From Bradyrhizobium roseum (GTDB lineage: Bacteria > Pseudomonadota > Alphaproteobacteria > Rhizobiales > Xanthobacteraceae): a stretch of 64,000 bases of DNA. Location: assembly GCF_030413175.1 (NCBI RefSeq), contig NZ_CP129212.1:2542001-2606000 (forward strand), read 5' to 3'. The notes beneath the pieces were generated by a model. The model was not told the origin of the DNA. It saw nothing but the letters and a program-made list of their open reading frames with translations, and did not search any database. This document shows positions 1 through 8,450 of the stretch, in pieces (positions within the stretch are counted from its first letter, which is position 1; each line of letters begins with the position of its first letter). The position numbers were made by a program, and so were the translations under genes.

Positions 1-108
1 GCAACATGGTTCAAACCTATGTTTAAGTAGATGATCCAAAGCGGGGTCAAAACGCCGCATTGAGTGTTTTCAGTTGACGAAGCAGTCATCAACCGACGTA
101 TGTAACCG

Positions 109-1500
109 ATGCCAAGTTCATATCTAGACGTTTCCGGGCTGTTTGTTGAGCGGCAAGCGCAGCGCAGTTCCATGCATGCACGCCACCTCAACGAGCAACT
201 CGTCCGTGTGCTGAAAACCATCGGCTACGATGTTGGGTTTCAGAGGGGTCAAGGTCAATACCTGTTCGATCGGGACGACGCCCGCTATCTCGATCTACTG
301 AGCGGATTTGGCGTTTTTGCGATTGGCCGCAATCATCCGGCGCTGCGCGAGGCGCTTAAAAGCGTGCTCGACAGCGATTTTCCCAATTTGGTTCAACTTG
401 ACGTGTCCACGCTCGCCGGCGTGTTGGCGGAACGCCTGCTGGAACATGTGCCATATCTGGACAAGGTGTTCTTTGCCAATTCCGGCGCGGAAACCGTCGA
501 GGCTGCGATCAAGTTCGCGCGCGGCGCGACCGGTCGCCCCGGCATCGTCTCCTGCTCGCATTCGTTCCATGGTCTATCATATGGCGCACTTTCGCTGATG
601 GACGATGCGAACTTCCGCAGCGGGTTCGAGCCGCTGCTGCCGGGATGCACGCAAATCCCGTTCAACGATCTCGCAGCCCTCGAGCAGGCGTTGTCGTCGC
701 GTCAGGTCGCGGCCTTTATCGTCGAACCGATCCAGGGCAAGGGCGTCAACATGCCCACCGATGAATTTCTGCCGGGCGCCGCCGCGCTGTGCAAGAAATA
801 CGGCTCTATCTTCATTGCCGACGAAATCCAGACCGGCATCGGCCGCACCGGAAAATTTCTCGCCGTCGAGCACTGGAATGTCGAACCCGACATGGTGCTG
901 TTGGCGAAGGCGCTGTCGGGCGGTCATGTTCCGGTGGGCGCGCTGCTGACGCGCAAAAGTATCTTCGACAAGATATTCAACCAGATGGATCGCGCGGTCG
1001 TGCACGGCTCGACCTTTGCGAAAAACGATCTGGCAATGGCCGCGGGCATCGCCACGCTTGATGTCATCAAGCAGGAGCGACTGGTCGAGCAGGCAGCGCG
1101 GCGAGGCGCCGAGCTTCGTCTCGCGTTGACGCGGATGGTGCCCGGCTATGAATTGCTGAAGGAAGTGCGCGGCAAGGGACTGATGATCGGCATCGAGTTC
1201 GGTCCGCCCAAATCGCTGAAGCTGAAGGCGTCGTGGAATCTGCTGGAGACCGCGAACAAGGGCCTGTTTTGCCAGCTCATCACCGTGCCGCTGTTCAAGG
1301 AGCACAAGATCCTGACGCAGGTGTCCGGTCACGCCAGTCACACCATCAAGCTGCTGCCGCCGCTCGTGATCACGGAAGAAGACTGCAGCTGGATCGAAAA
1401 GTCGTTCGACGACGTGATCGCCGCCAGCCACAAGGTCCCCGGCGCGATCTGGTCGCTCGGCAAGACGCTGGTCGACAACGCGGTGCGCAAGTCGGCGTAG
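109..1500 (+). CDS. hpnO: Class III PLP aminotransferase, HpnO-like
   Basis: A 463-residue fold-type I, class III pyridoxal-phosphate aminotransferase. Visible marks are the cofactor Asp in FIADEIQTG (about residue 238), the Schiff-base Lys in LLAKALSGG (Lys267), the NSGAE phosphate-binding stretch (about 124-128) and HGSTF. The sequence style, including the N-terminal MHARHLNEQ segment and the SLGKTL tail, matches the rhizobial family containing HpnO, which makes aminobacteriohopanetriol from the hopanoid ribose/aldehyde precursor. No other hopanoid gene lies beside it here, so the substrate is inferred from family memory; acetylornithine/ornithine-type aminotransferase is the alternative. 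The ATG at 109 has no clear Shine-Dalgarno; a later ATG at residue 22 is possible. The gene appears to be monocistronic. Confidence 0.6.
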   Translation: MPSSYLDVSGLFVERQAQRSSMHARHLNEQLVRVLKTIGYDVGFQRGQGQYLFDRDDARYLDLLSGFGVFAIGRNHPALREALKSVLDSDFPNLVQLDVSTLAGVLAERLLEHVPYLDKVFFANSGAETVEAAIKFARGATGRPGIVSCSHSFHGLSYGALSLMDDANFRSGFEPLLPGCTQIPFNDLAALEQALSSRQVAAFIVEPIQGKGVNMPTDEFLPGAAALCKKYGSIFIADEIQTGIGRTGKFLAVEHWNVEPDMVLLAKALSGGHVPVGALLTRKSIFDKIFNQMDRAVVHGSTFAKNDLAMAAGIATLDVIKQERLVEQAARRGAELRLALTRMVPGYELLKEVRGKGLMIGIEFGPPKSLKLKASWNLLETANKGLFCQLITVPLFKEHKILTQVSGHASHTIKLLPPLVITEEDCSWIEKSFDDVIAASHKVPGAIWSLGKTLVDNAVRKSA

Positions 1501-1601
1501 GGCGCGCGCGACAGTAGGACGCAATAGCGAGACCATTGCGTTGCAGTCGCCAAATCTCCAAAGTTGTCGAGCGGGCAGGGCTGCATCGATCGGAGGAGAA
1601 C

Positions 1602-2009
1602 ATGGTCAACGTCACCGGCGGCTGTCACTGCGGCGCTGTCCGCTACGAGATCGCGGGCGAGCCGATCGTTCACGCGCTATGTCACTGCACCGATTGCCGC
1701 CGCCACGCCGGTGCGCCGATGGTCGGCTGGACCATGGTTCCGCAGGACGCGCTCAAGGTGACCAAGGGGTCACCGAAGGTCTATCAATCCTCCGAACACG
1801 GCCGGCGGCAGTTTTGCGCCGACTGCGGCACCGGACTGTTCTACATCAATGAGAACGTGCTGCCCGGTATCGTCGATATCCAGAGCGGCACCTACGATAA
1901 TCCCGATGCCGTTCCGGCGACGGTCCATATCCAGACTGCAGAGCGGTTGCGCTGGATGGAACATGCCCACGAACTGCCGAGCTTCGAGCGCTACCCGCCG
2001 CAGGCCTAG
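1602..2009 (+). CDS. GFA/CENP-V family zinc-binding protein
   Basis: 135 residues. The family is named after glutathione-dependent formaldehyde-activating enzyme, but most members are uncharacterised zinc proteins. The expected cysteine sets are present: GCHCGAVRY near the N-terminus, CHCTDCRR around residues 26-33, and CADCGTGL around residues 66-73. The ATG at 1602 is chosen because GGAGGAGAA sits directly upstream; an in-frame extension back to 1536 lacks this. It is probably a single-gene unit, about 100 bases after the aminotransferase. A second, divergent GFA protein lies at 60478-60942. Formaldehyde chemistry should not be assumed from the name alone. Confidence 0.8.
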   Translation: MVNVTGGCHCGAVRYEIAGEPIVHALCHCTDCRRHAGAPMVGWTMVPQDALKVTKGSPKVYQSSEHGRRQFCADCGTGLFYINENVLPGIVDIQSGTYDNPDAVPATVHIQTAERLRWMEHAHELPSFERYPPQA

Positions 2010-2055
2010 CACGTGCAATTCGGTGATATAGAAGGCTAACCTCGCGCGAGGGCAA

Positions 2056-2811
2056 ATGCCATCCATAACGTATTGCGACGACGGGATGATGGCCTATCGG
2101 TCGGCGAGAAAGATATATCAGCCGGGCGATGGCATCGTGTTCGATGCGGGATATCGGCTCGCGCACCTGCCTCTCGTCAATGCCGCACACCCCGCCGTCA
2201 TCAGCGAGGCAGAAGATCGCGACTATCGTAACGGCGTCTACGAGAAGACGCGCTATGCGCTGGTGATGCCAATTTCGGCAGACGCTTTTCTCGCATCCGA
2301 TAAAGCTCAGGCGCTCGAGCTCGCGATGAAGTCCGCGGGCTTCGCGCCAAAGATTTCGTGGGAAATGGGCGAGCGCCGCCGGGAGCGATTGCATGCAACG
2401 CTTGCAGGCGTTCCGGAGAGTGATCTCGATCGTTGCGTTGCGGAGGTTCAAGCGCTGCTGGATCAGCTCGGCCCGATATCCGTTCGCCTGAAAGAGCCCT
2501 TTCAGGGCACCCGGAACACTGGTCGTATCTATTTCCCCGTCTACCCGCAGAATATTCTGGGCGAAGATCCATTCGCGCTGGTGCAAAAAGCCGTCGGCGC
2601 GGTTCCGACAAAGCTCTACCTCGTCGGATATTATCATTTGCGCAGCGAACTCGATCCGATCGAAACCAGAGAACTGGTTGAACTGCTCGATCAGTGGCGG
2701 GAGCGGATTGTCGTCACGACGACCATTCCTTTCCTGGAATTGTATGCCACCAACGATGACCTCGCGCTTTCGGCGCGCGTCCATGCGAGGATGTCGGTCG
2801 GAGGGCGCTGA
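2056..2811 (+). CDS. Hypothetical protein, possible 2H-phosphoesterase-like fold
   Basis: 251 residues, soluble, no signal peptide or membrane segment. I do not recognise the family with certainty. One half contains LHATLAG (an H-x-T element), followed by a strand pattern GPISVRLKEPF and GRIYFPVY. The second half has YLVGYYHLRSEL and a final strand-rich FLELYATND. This arrangement recalls 2H phosphoesterases (2'-5' RNA ligase-like), which need two H-x-T/S motifs, but the second position reads H-L-R. If the fold is right, the active site is incomplete or differently placed. The gene starts 46 bases after the GFA gene and is convergent with the hydrolase at 2844-3746. Confidence 0.6.
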   Translation: MPSITYCDDGMMAYRSARKIYQPGDGIVFDAGYRLAHLPLVNAAHPAVISEAEDRDYRNGVYEKTRYALVMPISADAFLASDKAQALELAMKSAGFAPKISWEMGERRRERLHATLAGVPESDLDRCVAEVQALLDQLGPISVRLKEPFQGTRNTGRIYFPVYPQNILGEDPFALVQKAVGAVPTKLYLVGYYHLRSELDPIETRELVELLDQWRERIVVTTTIPFLELYATNDDLALSARVHARMSVGGR

Positions 2812-2843
2812 CAAGAAAGCCGGATGATTGGCGCCGGATGGAT

Positions 2844-3746
2844 CTAGCGGTCTCTTGCCGCGAATATTCGCAAGGCATCCAGCAGGAGTTCTGGATCCTC
2901 CTGCCCGACGCAGTGACCGACCCCTTCGAACGTCCATTGGCTCGCCGTCGGAAGCAGCGCCGCGGCACGTGATGCCATCTCTTTATAGATGGGCCAGGAT
3001 TTTTCCGTGATCGCAATGCGAACCGGGCAGGCGATCTCGGATAGCCCGGCAAACGGGTTGCCGCGCGCATCGCCGCTGTAGACCTGCTCCATGGCTTCGA
3101 AGATCGGACGTAGCATCGCCGATTCCATTTCCGGTGTGCAGCGCAGTCGCACGCGGCCGTCTTGTTGCACGGCGAAACCGTTCTGGATGTAGGCCTTGAG
3201 TGACGATGTGGTCCAGTCCGCAAACGCCGGTGCAGCCTGGTAGCGCTGGAAGACGGTTTCCGCGTTCTCGAACTCGGGCTGGCGCCGCAGCACGCTTTGT
3301 ACCGCGCCGGTGGCGAAATCGCTCAATCCGCCGGCACGGGCCGCGCGTGGATCCATCACGGTCGGTTCGACCACGAACAGGCGGGAGAAGCGTCCGGGGC
3401 GGAGCTTCGCGGCGAGCAGCAGGTCGGTCGCACCGGCGCTGTGTCCGATGCCGTAGATGTCGGAAAGACCGAGCGCCTCAACCGCGATGCAAACGTCCTC
3501 GGCGAAATCCAGGAAGTGGTAGCGATCGGCGGCCGGCTTGTGGCTCTCGCCGTGGCCGCGGCGATCGAATGCATAGACGGTATAGTCGGACGCAAGTAGG
3601 CGGCCGATGTCATCCCAGACCTCGGCGACGAAGCCGGTGCCGTGCATCAGAAGTGCAGGCGGCTTGCGCGAATCTTCCTCGCCCCATCGTGCGAGTGCAA
3701 TCCGTTGGCCGTCAGGTCCGATCGAGAAGCGCTGCGGGTTCGTCAA
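2844..3746 (-). CDS. Alpha/beta hydrolase
   Basis: 300 residues of a single alpha/beta-hydrolase domain with no signal peptide, so probably cytoplasmic. The nucleophile elbow is GHSAGA, the oxyanion strand is LLMHGTGF, and the late catalytic His is in EGVGHCVGQ near the C-terminus. Translation starts at a TTG that overlaps the stop of the upstream GMC oxidoreductase by four bases (TTGA), with GAGGA nine bases upstream, so the two are translationally coupled. Substrate unknown. The pairing suggests that the hydrolase cleaves the product of the oxidoreductase (ester, lactone or oxidised ketone), which is inference from position only. Confidence 0.85.
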   Translation of the reverse strand: MTNPQRFSIGPDGQRIALARWGEEDSRKPPALLMHGTGFVAEVWDDIGRLLASDYTVYAFDRRGHGESHKPAADRYHFLDFAEDVCIAVEALGLSDIYGIGHSAGATDLLLAAKLRPGRFSRLFVVEPTVMDPRAARAGGLSDFATGAVQSVLRRQPEFENAETVFQRYQAAPAFADWTTSSLKAYIQNGFAVQQDGRVRLRCTPEMESAMLRPIFEAMEQVYSGDARGNPFAGLSEIACPVRIAITEKSWPIYKEMASRAAALLPTASQWTFEGVGHCVGQEDPELLLDALRIFAARDR

Positions 3747-5365
3747 GCGCGCGCATCCTCGAGGATCATCGTCGCCCCTTTTTCCGCGATCATCGCCGTC
3801 GGCGTGTTGGTATTGCCCGACGTAATCGTCGGCATCACCGAGGCGTCGACGACACGCAGGCCGCCGATGCCGTAGAATTTCAGGCGCTCATCCACGACAG
3901 CCATCGGATCGCCCGCCGTTCCCATCTTCGCCGTCCCCACGGGATGGAAGATCGTGGTGCCGATATCGCCGGCCGCTTGCGCCAGCGACGCATCGTCGTC
4001 GCCGACGGCGGGACCGGGCAGATATTCCTGCGGATGATAGCGCTCCAGCCGCTTCTGCTTCATCAGTTTCCGCGTGGTGCGGATGGCATCGGCCGCCACC
4101 TGGCGGTCGTCGTCGGTCGAGAGGTAATTCGGCGCGATCGACGGCGCCTCGTCCGGTTTTGCGGAGCGGATGCGCACGGTGCCGCGCGAGGTCGGCTGCA
4201 GATTGCAGGCGCTGACGGTGATGGCGGGAAAACGATGCAGGGGATCGCCGAACTTATCCAGCGACAGCGGCTGGACGTGGAACTGGATATTGGCGCGCTC
4301 GCGGCGTGGATCGGAGCGGGTGAAAATGCCGAGCTGCGATGGCGCCATGGTCAGCGGGCCACGGCGGCGGAAGGCGTAGTCGAGCCCCATCAGGCCGCGC
4401 CGGAGCAGGTTATAATAGGTCTCGTTCAACGTGCGCACGCCAGAAACCTGGTAGATCGCACGCTGCTGCAGATGGTCCTGCAGATTGCGGCCGACGCCTG
4501 GTTTGTCGAGCACGACATCGATGCCCAGCGGCGACAGCCAGTCAGCAGGCCCGATGCCGGTCCGGTGCAGCACCTGGGTCGAGCCGATCGATCCGGCGCA
4601 CAGAAGGACTTCGCCTCTGGTGCGCGCCTCGACCGCCTCGCCATCTTGCATGAAGCGCACGCCGACGGCGCGGCCGTTCTCGACCATCAGCCGGTCGACC
4701 AGCACGTTCTTTTCCAGTCGCAGATTGCCACGGTTCAGCACCGGCTTGAGGAAGCCGCGCGCCGACGACCAGCGGCGGCCGCGCTTCTGGTTGACGTGGA
4801 AATAGCTGGTGCCTTCATTGTTGCCGGTGTTGAAATCGGGAATGCGCTTGATGCCCATTTCCTCGGCGGCGTCGCCGACGGCGTCGAGGATGTCCCAGGA
4901 CAGCCGTGGCGCTTCGATCCGCCAGCCCCCGCCGGCACCGTGATGTTCGCTCTCGCCCAGGAAATGATCTTCCAGCCGTCGGAACAGCGGCAGTACATCG
5001 TCGTAACCCCAGCCGGTCAAGCCAAGCTGGCGCCAGTGATCGTAATCGGCGGCCTGACCCCGCATCGAGATCATGGCGTTGATGGCGGAACACCCGCCGA
5101 TCACCTTGCCGCGTGGGTAGGCCAGTGACCGACCGTTGAGCCCGGGCTCCGCTTCGGTCCTGAACATCCAGTCCGAACGTGGATTGCCGATCGCGAAGAG
5201 GTAGCCGACCGGGATATGAAACCAGATCCAGTTGTCGTTGCCGCCGGCTTCCAGCAGCAGCACGCGTTTTTTCGGATCGGCCGACAGCCGGTTGGCCATG
5301 ATGCAACCGGCGGTACCCGCGCCGACCACGATATAGTCGAAATCGCCTTCGAGCCTTTGCGGCAT
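3743..5365 (-). CDS. GMC family FAD-dependent oxidoreductase
   Basis: 540 residues, a glucose-methanol-choline oxidoreductase of the choline/alcohol dehydrogenase type. The N-terminal FAD-binding Rossmann motif is YIVVGAGTAG (about residues 11-20). The second GMC signature, GGCSAINAMISMRG, follows about 80 residues later. Near the C-terminus are the catalytic His in HPVGTAKMG and the NTNTPTAMIAEKG block. There is no export signal. ATG 5365 is preferred over an in-frame GTG at 5383. It is first in a two-gene operon with the overlapping hydrolase 2844-3746 and is divergent from the M20 genes. The alcohol substrate cannot be read from sequence. Confidence 0.88.
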   Translation of the reverse strand: MPQRLEGDFDYIVVGAGTAGCIMANRLSADPKKRVLLLEAGGNDNWIWFHIPVGYLFAIGNPRSDWMFRTEAEPGLNGRSLAYPRGKVIGGCSAINAMISMRGQAADYDHWRQLGLTGWGYDDVLPLFRRLEDHFLGESEHHGAGGGWRIEAPRLSWDILDAVGDAAEEMGIKRIPDFNTGNNEGTSYFHVNQKRGRRWSSARGFLKPVLNRGNLRLEKNVLVDRLMVENGRAVGVRFMQDGEAVEARTRGEVLLCAGSIGSTQVLHRTGIGPADWLSPLGIDVVLDKPGVGRNLQDHLQQRAIYQVSGVRTLNETYYNLLRRGLMGLDYAFRRRGPLTMAPSQLGIFTRSDPRRERANIQFHVQPLSLDKFGDPLHRFPAITVSACNLQPTSRGTVRIRSAKPDEAPSIAPNYLSTDDDRQVAADAIRTTRKLMKQKRLERYHPQEYLPGPAVGDDDASLAQAAGDIGTTIFHPVGTAKMGTAGDPMAVVDERLKFYGIGGLRVVDASVMPTITSGNTNTPTAMIAEKGATMILEDARA

Positions 5366-5408
5366 CTTTGGTTTCCACCCCACCTAATTCCGGCTTTCAA
5401 TACTTGGC

Positions 5409-5459
5409 TGGCCGGGACCCGTCTACGCCGAGGCTTCGCTGGGCAGACAAGCCCGGCCA
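5409..5459. repeat. Palindromic intergenic element (family E)
   Basis: A 51-bp near-palindrome whose ends are TGGCCGGG and CCCGGCCA, with an inner GTCT/AGAC pair. It would form a long hairpin on either strand. It sits between the divergent GMC operon and the first M20 gene, outside the -24/-12 site. The layout is typical of dispersed rhizobial palindromic repeats; its genomic copy number is not visible here. Confidence 0.5.
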
Positions 5460-5498
5460 TGACAGCCGGAATGGGCGGCGTTCCCGGTGGCGGCTGGG

Positions 5499-5514
5499 TG
5501 GACCGCCCTTTGCA
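5499..5514 (+). promoter_or_regulatory. Sigma-54 type -24/-12 promoter candidate, M20 copy 1
   Basis: TGGACCGCCCTTTGCA has the invariant GG and GC dinucleotides of a sigma-54 promoter exactly 10 bases apart, with TTGCA at the -12 side. The -24 box reads TGGACC where the consensus is TGGCAC. The GC is 41 bases before the ATG at 5553. The same site is kept upstream of the second copy (6800-6815) although neighbouring bases have diverged, which supports function. Confidence 0.5.
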
Positions 5515-5552
5515 TGCTACAGGGACAGAAGCGTCCAACCCGGAAGTCCTCG

Positions 5553-6725
5553 ATGCCCATCGTCAACCGTGTCGCCGAGTTTCAACCCGATATCCAGGCC
5601 TGGCGCCGGGATATCCATGAACACCCGGAGCTGCTCTACGACGTTCACCGCACTGCGGCATTGGTGGCGGACCGGCTGCGAGAATTCGGCTGCGACGAGG
5701 TGATCACCGGCATCGGCCGTACCGGTGTCGTCGGTGTTATCAAAGGCAACCGGCCCACCGGCGGAGGCGACGTGAAGGTCATCGGGCTGCGGGCGGATAT
5801 GGACGCGCTGCCGATCGAGGAGGCGACCGATCTGTCCTACGCTTCCAAGACCAAGGGCCTGATGCACGCCTGTGGTCATGACGGCCACACCGCCATGCTG
5901 CTGGGGGCGGCACGCTATCTCGCCGAGACCCGCAATTTCGCAGGCAAAGCCGTCGTGATCTTCCAGCCGGCCGAGGAGGGGGGCGCCGGAGCGGTGGCGA
6001 TGATCGAGGACGGTCTGATGGACCGTTTCGGCATCGAGCAGGTTTACGGCATGCATAACGGTCCGGGCATTCCGGTCGGTTCTTTCGCCCTTCGGCCCGG
6101 TCCGATCATGGCCGGCGGCGATGCGGTCTCAATCGAGATCGAGGGGCTTGGCGGGCACGCCGCGCAGCCGCACAAGAGTATCGATTCCGTTCTCGTCGGC
6201 GCGCAGTTGATCACGGCGCTGCAATCGATCGTGTCGCGCAGCGTCGATCCGCTGGAATCGGCGGTCATTTCCATCTGCGAGTTTCACGCCGGCAATGCCC
6301 GCAACGTGATCCCGCACACCGCCACGCTGGCCGGCACGGTTCGCACCCTGGATGGCGAGGTGCGGAACATGGTGGAGCGGCGGGTCCGCGATGTGGTCGC
6401 GGGTGTCGCGCAGGCCACGGGTGCCAAAATCGATTTGACCTACAAACGCGGCTACCCGGTCACGGTCAATCATGCCGGGCAGACCGAGGTCGCGACACGG
6501 GCCGCCCGCGACATCGCCGGCAATGCCAACGTGCAGGAGATGGCGCCGCTGATGGCCGGCGAGGATTTCGCCTACATGCTGGAGCAACGGCCGGGCGCGC
6601 TGATCTTTTGCGGCAATGGCGACAGCGCAGGGCTGCATCACCCTGCTTACAATTTCAACGACGAGGCGCTGGTCTACGGCACCTCGTACTGGATCAGGCT
6701 GGTCGAGAACACGCTGGCCGCATGA
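5553..6725 (+). CDS. M20 family amidohydrolase, copy 1 (HipO-like)
   Basis: 390 residues of the M20D amidohydrolase group (hippurate hydrolase, N-acyl amino acid and IAA-amino-acid hydrolases). It removes acyl groups from N-acylated amino acids using a metal centre. Metal-site motifs are visible: HACGHDGHT (about residues 105-113), PAEEGGAGA (about 139-147), and EDFAYMLE with GLHHPAYNF near the C-terminus. The lid/dimerisation domain begins around GLGGHAAQP. The ATG at 5553 matches the start of the paralogue at 6861; an upstream ATG at 5487 would read through the promoter-like site. Cytoplasmic, no signal. It is the first of two tandem paralogues of identical length. Confidence 0.88.
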   Translation: MPIVNRVAEFQPDIQAWRRDIHEHPELLYDVHRTAALVADRLREFGCDEVITGIGRTGVVGVIKGNRPTGGGDVKVIGLRADMDALPIEEATDLSYASKTKGLMHACGHDGHTAMLLGAARYLAETRNFAGKAVVIFQPAEEGGAGAVAMIEDGLMDRFGIEQVYGMHNGPGIPVGSFALRPGPIMAGGDAVSIEIEGLGGHAAQPHKSIDSVLVGAQLITALQSIVSRSVDPLESAVISICEFHAGNARNVIPHTATLAGTVRTLDGEVRNMVERRVRDVVAGVAQATGAKIDLTYKRGYPVTVNHAGQTEVATRAARDIAGNANVQEMAPLMAGEDFAYMLEQRPGALIFCGNGDSAGLHHPAYNFNDEALVYGTSYWIRLVENTLAA

Positions 6726-6799
6726 GGCCGATCGTCGGGTCTTCCACCCGGACCGGTCAAGCGCTCGGGTGGATGGCGGCCCTGCGGCAGAGGGTTGGG

Positions 6800-6815
6800 T
6801 GGACCGGCCCTTGCA
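6800..6815 (+). promoter_or_regulatory. Sigma-54 type -24/-12 promoter candidate, M20 copy 2
   Basis: TGGACCGGCCCTTGCA repeats the GG-N10-GC spacing of the site upstream of copy 1, and the flanking GGG on the left and TGCTACAG on the right are shared as well. The GC lies 48 bases before ATG 6861. The duplicated unit therefore carried its promoter, and each M20 gene can be transcribed on its own. Confidence 0.5.
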
Positions 6816-6860
6816 TGCTACAGAGGCTTAGCATTCCAACCGTTTGAGGTCAGAATTCCC

Positions 6861-8033
6861 ATGCCCATCGTCAACCGCGTCGCCGATCTGCAACCCGATA
6901 TTCAGGCCTGGCGCCGCGATATCCATGAAAACCCCGAACTGCTCTATGAGGTCCATCGCACCGCGGCATTCGTGGCCGATCGCCTGCGCGAATTCGGCTG
7001 CGACGAGGTCGCTACCGGGCTCGGCAAGACCGGCGTCGTCGGCGTCATCAAGGGCAAGCAGCCCGGCAAGGGCGAGATCAAGGTGATCGGGCTTCGCGCC
7101 GACATGGATGCGCTGCCGATCGAGGAAGCCACCAATCTGCCCCATGCCTCCAAGACCCCGGGCCTGATGCATGCCTGCGGCCATGACGGCCACACCGCGA
7201 TGCTGTTGGGTGCAGCGCGGTATCTCGCCGAGACCCGGAATTTCGCCGGCGATGCGGTCGTGATCTTCCAGCCGGCCGAGGAGGGCGGGGCAGGCGCCGA
7301 CGCCATGATCAAGGACGGGCTGATGGACCGCTTCGGCATCGAGCAGGTCTATGGCATGCATAACGGCCCGGGGATTCCGGTTGGCTCTTTTGCCATCCGC
7401 TCCGGCCCTGTCATGGCCGCGACCGACTCGATCGACATCAGGATTGAAGGGCTCGGCGGCCACGCCGCGCGTCCCAACAAGTGCATCGATTCCGTCCTTG
7501 TCGGCTCGCAATTGATCACCGCGCTGCAGTCGATCGTCTCGCGAACCATCGATCCACTGGACTCTGCCGTGATCTCGATCTGCGAGTTCCATGCCGGTAA
7601 TGCCCGCAACGTGATCCCGCAGACCGCCGAACTGCGCGGCACGGTGCGGACGCTGACCCCGGAAGTCCGCGAACTGGTCGAGAAGCGGGTTCGCGAGGTG
7701 TGCGAGGGCGTCGCCAAGATGACCGGCGCCAAGGTCGATCTGGTCTACGAGCGCGGCTATCCCGTGACCAAGAACCATGCCGACCAGACCGACTTCGCCA
7801 CGCAGGTGGCCAAGGAAGTAGCCGGTGCCCAGAACGTCCATGACATGCCGCCGCTGATGGGCGCAGAAGATTTCGCATACATGCTGGAAGCGCGGCCGGG
7901 CGCCTTCATCTTTTGCGGCAATGGCGACAGCGCAGGCCTCCATCACCCCGCCTATGATTTCAACGACGAGGCGATCGTCTACGGCACCTCGTACTGGATC
8001 AAGCTGGTCGAGAACAAGCTGGCCGCGGCGTAA
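6861..8033 (+). CDS. M20 family amidohydrolase, copy 2 (HipO-like)
   Basis: 390 residues, collinear with the protein at 5553-6725 without a gap and identical over long stretches, so this is a tandem duplicate. All metal motifs are kept (HACGHDGHT, PAEEGGAGA, EDFAYMLE, GLHHPAYDF). Differences cluster in surface segments and in the lid domain: for example MAATDSIDIRIEG here versus MAGGDAVSIEIEG in copy 1, and AARPNKCIDS versus AAQPHKSIDS. This suggests shifted acyl or amino-acid preference rather than a recent identical copy. ATG 6861 follows GAGGT and the repeated promoter-like site. A strong intrinsic terminator follows at 8079-8113. Confidence 0.88.
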   Translation: MPIVNRVADLQPDIQAWRRDIHENPELLYEVHRTAAFVADRLREFGCDEVATGLGKTGVVGVIKGKQPGKGEIKVIGLRADMDALPIEEATNLPHASKTPGLMHACGHDGHTAMLLGAARYLAETRNFAGDAVVIFQPAEEGGAGADAMIKDGLMDRFGIEQVYGMHNGPGIPVGSFAIRSGPVMAATDSIDIRIEGLGGHAARPNKCIDSVLVGSQLITALQSIVSRTIDPLDSAVISICEFHAGNARNVIPQTAELRGTVRTLTPEVRELVEKRVREVCEGVAKMTGAKVDLVYERGYPVTKNHADQTDFATQVAKEVAGAQNVHDMPPLMGAEDFAYMLEARPGAFIFCGNGDSAGLHHPAYDFNDEAIVYGTSYWIKLVENKLAAA

Positions 8034-8078
8034 GGCGCGCCGCAGGTTCTTCACATCTGAGTTTGAGGATATATCAAG

Positions 8079-8113
8079 GAAGGCCCGTATCTTCAGTACG
8101 GGCCTTCTTTTTT
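8079..8113 (+). terminator. Intrinsic terminator after the M20 pair
   Basis: An 11-bp perfect stem (GAAGGCCCGTA / TACGGGCCTTC) with a 7-base loop, followed by six T residues. It is 46 bases past the stop of M20 copy 2 and is a textbook Rho-independent terminator on the plus strand. Confidence 0.9.
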
Positions 8114-8450
8114 GCCGTTGAAGTCGGATATGAAGATGACACGCGCGTTGTTCGCGTCTCGGGCGTGATCCCGTTGGCGGTCTGGATGGATCGGTTGTGC
8201 CCGGCGGATGTAATGGCGAGGGGCTGCGACGCTACAAGACGAGCGGCAGAGTGGGTCGCGCGCTGCACGGCACCGGGGCTGAAGGGGGACCGCGCAGCGC
8301 GTCGACCATATGGAGCGTCATGGCGTGACCAGACGTTCCACATTGCCTTGAGAATGCGATTATGATTTCTGTCAATTAATGGTTGTGAAAGGAATTGTCA
8401 ACTTTGCCGTTATATTTCATCAGAAATTGCGCCTGACAAATTGGCGCAGC
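8114..8450. other. Intergenic stretch, no gene seen
   Basis: Between the terminator and the end of udgX. No open frame with a convincing start or coding character. The last 90 bases are distinctly richer in A and T than the surroundings. No recognisable repeat or RNA gene was found. Confidence 0.5.

Noticed and set aside
1..108. Promoter with TTGACG near 74-79 for the first gene
   Set aside because: No convincing -10 element at 16-18 bases spacing; the start may lie outside the window.
3200..5128. 642-codon open frame antisense to the GMC oxidoreductase
   Set aside because: Arg/His-rich composition typical of the reverse strand of a high-GC gene; the true gene has complete motifs.
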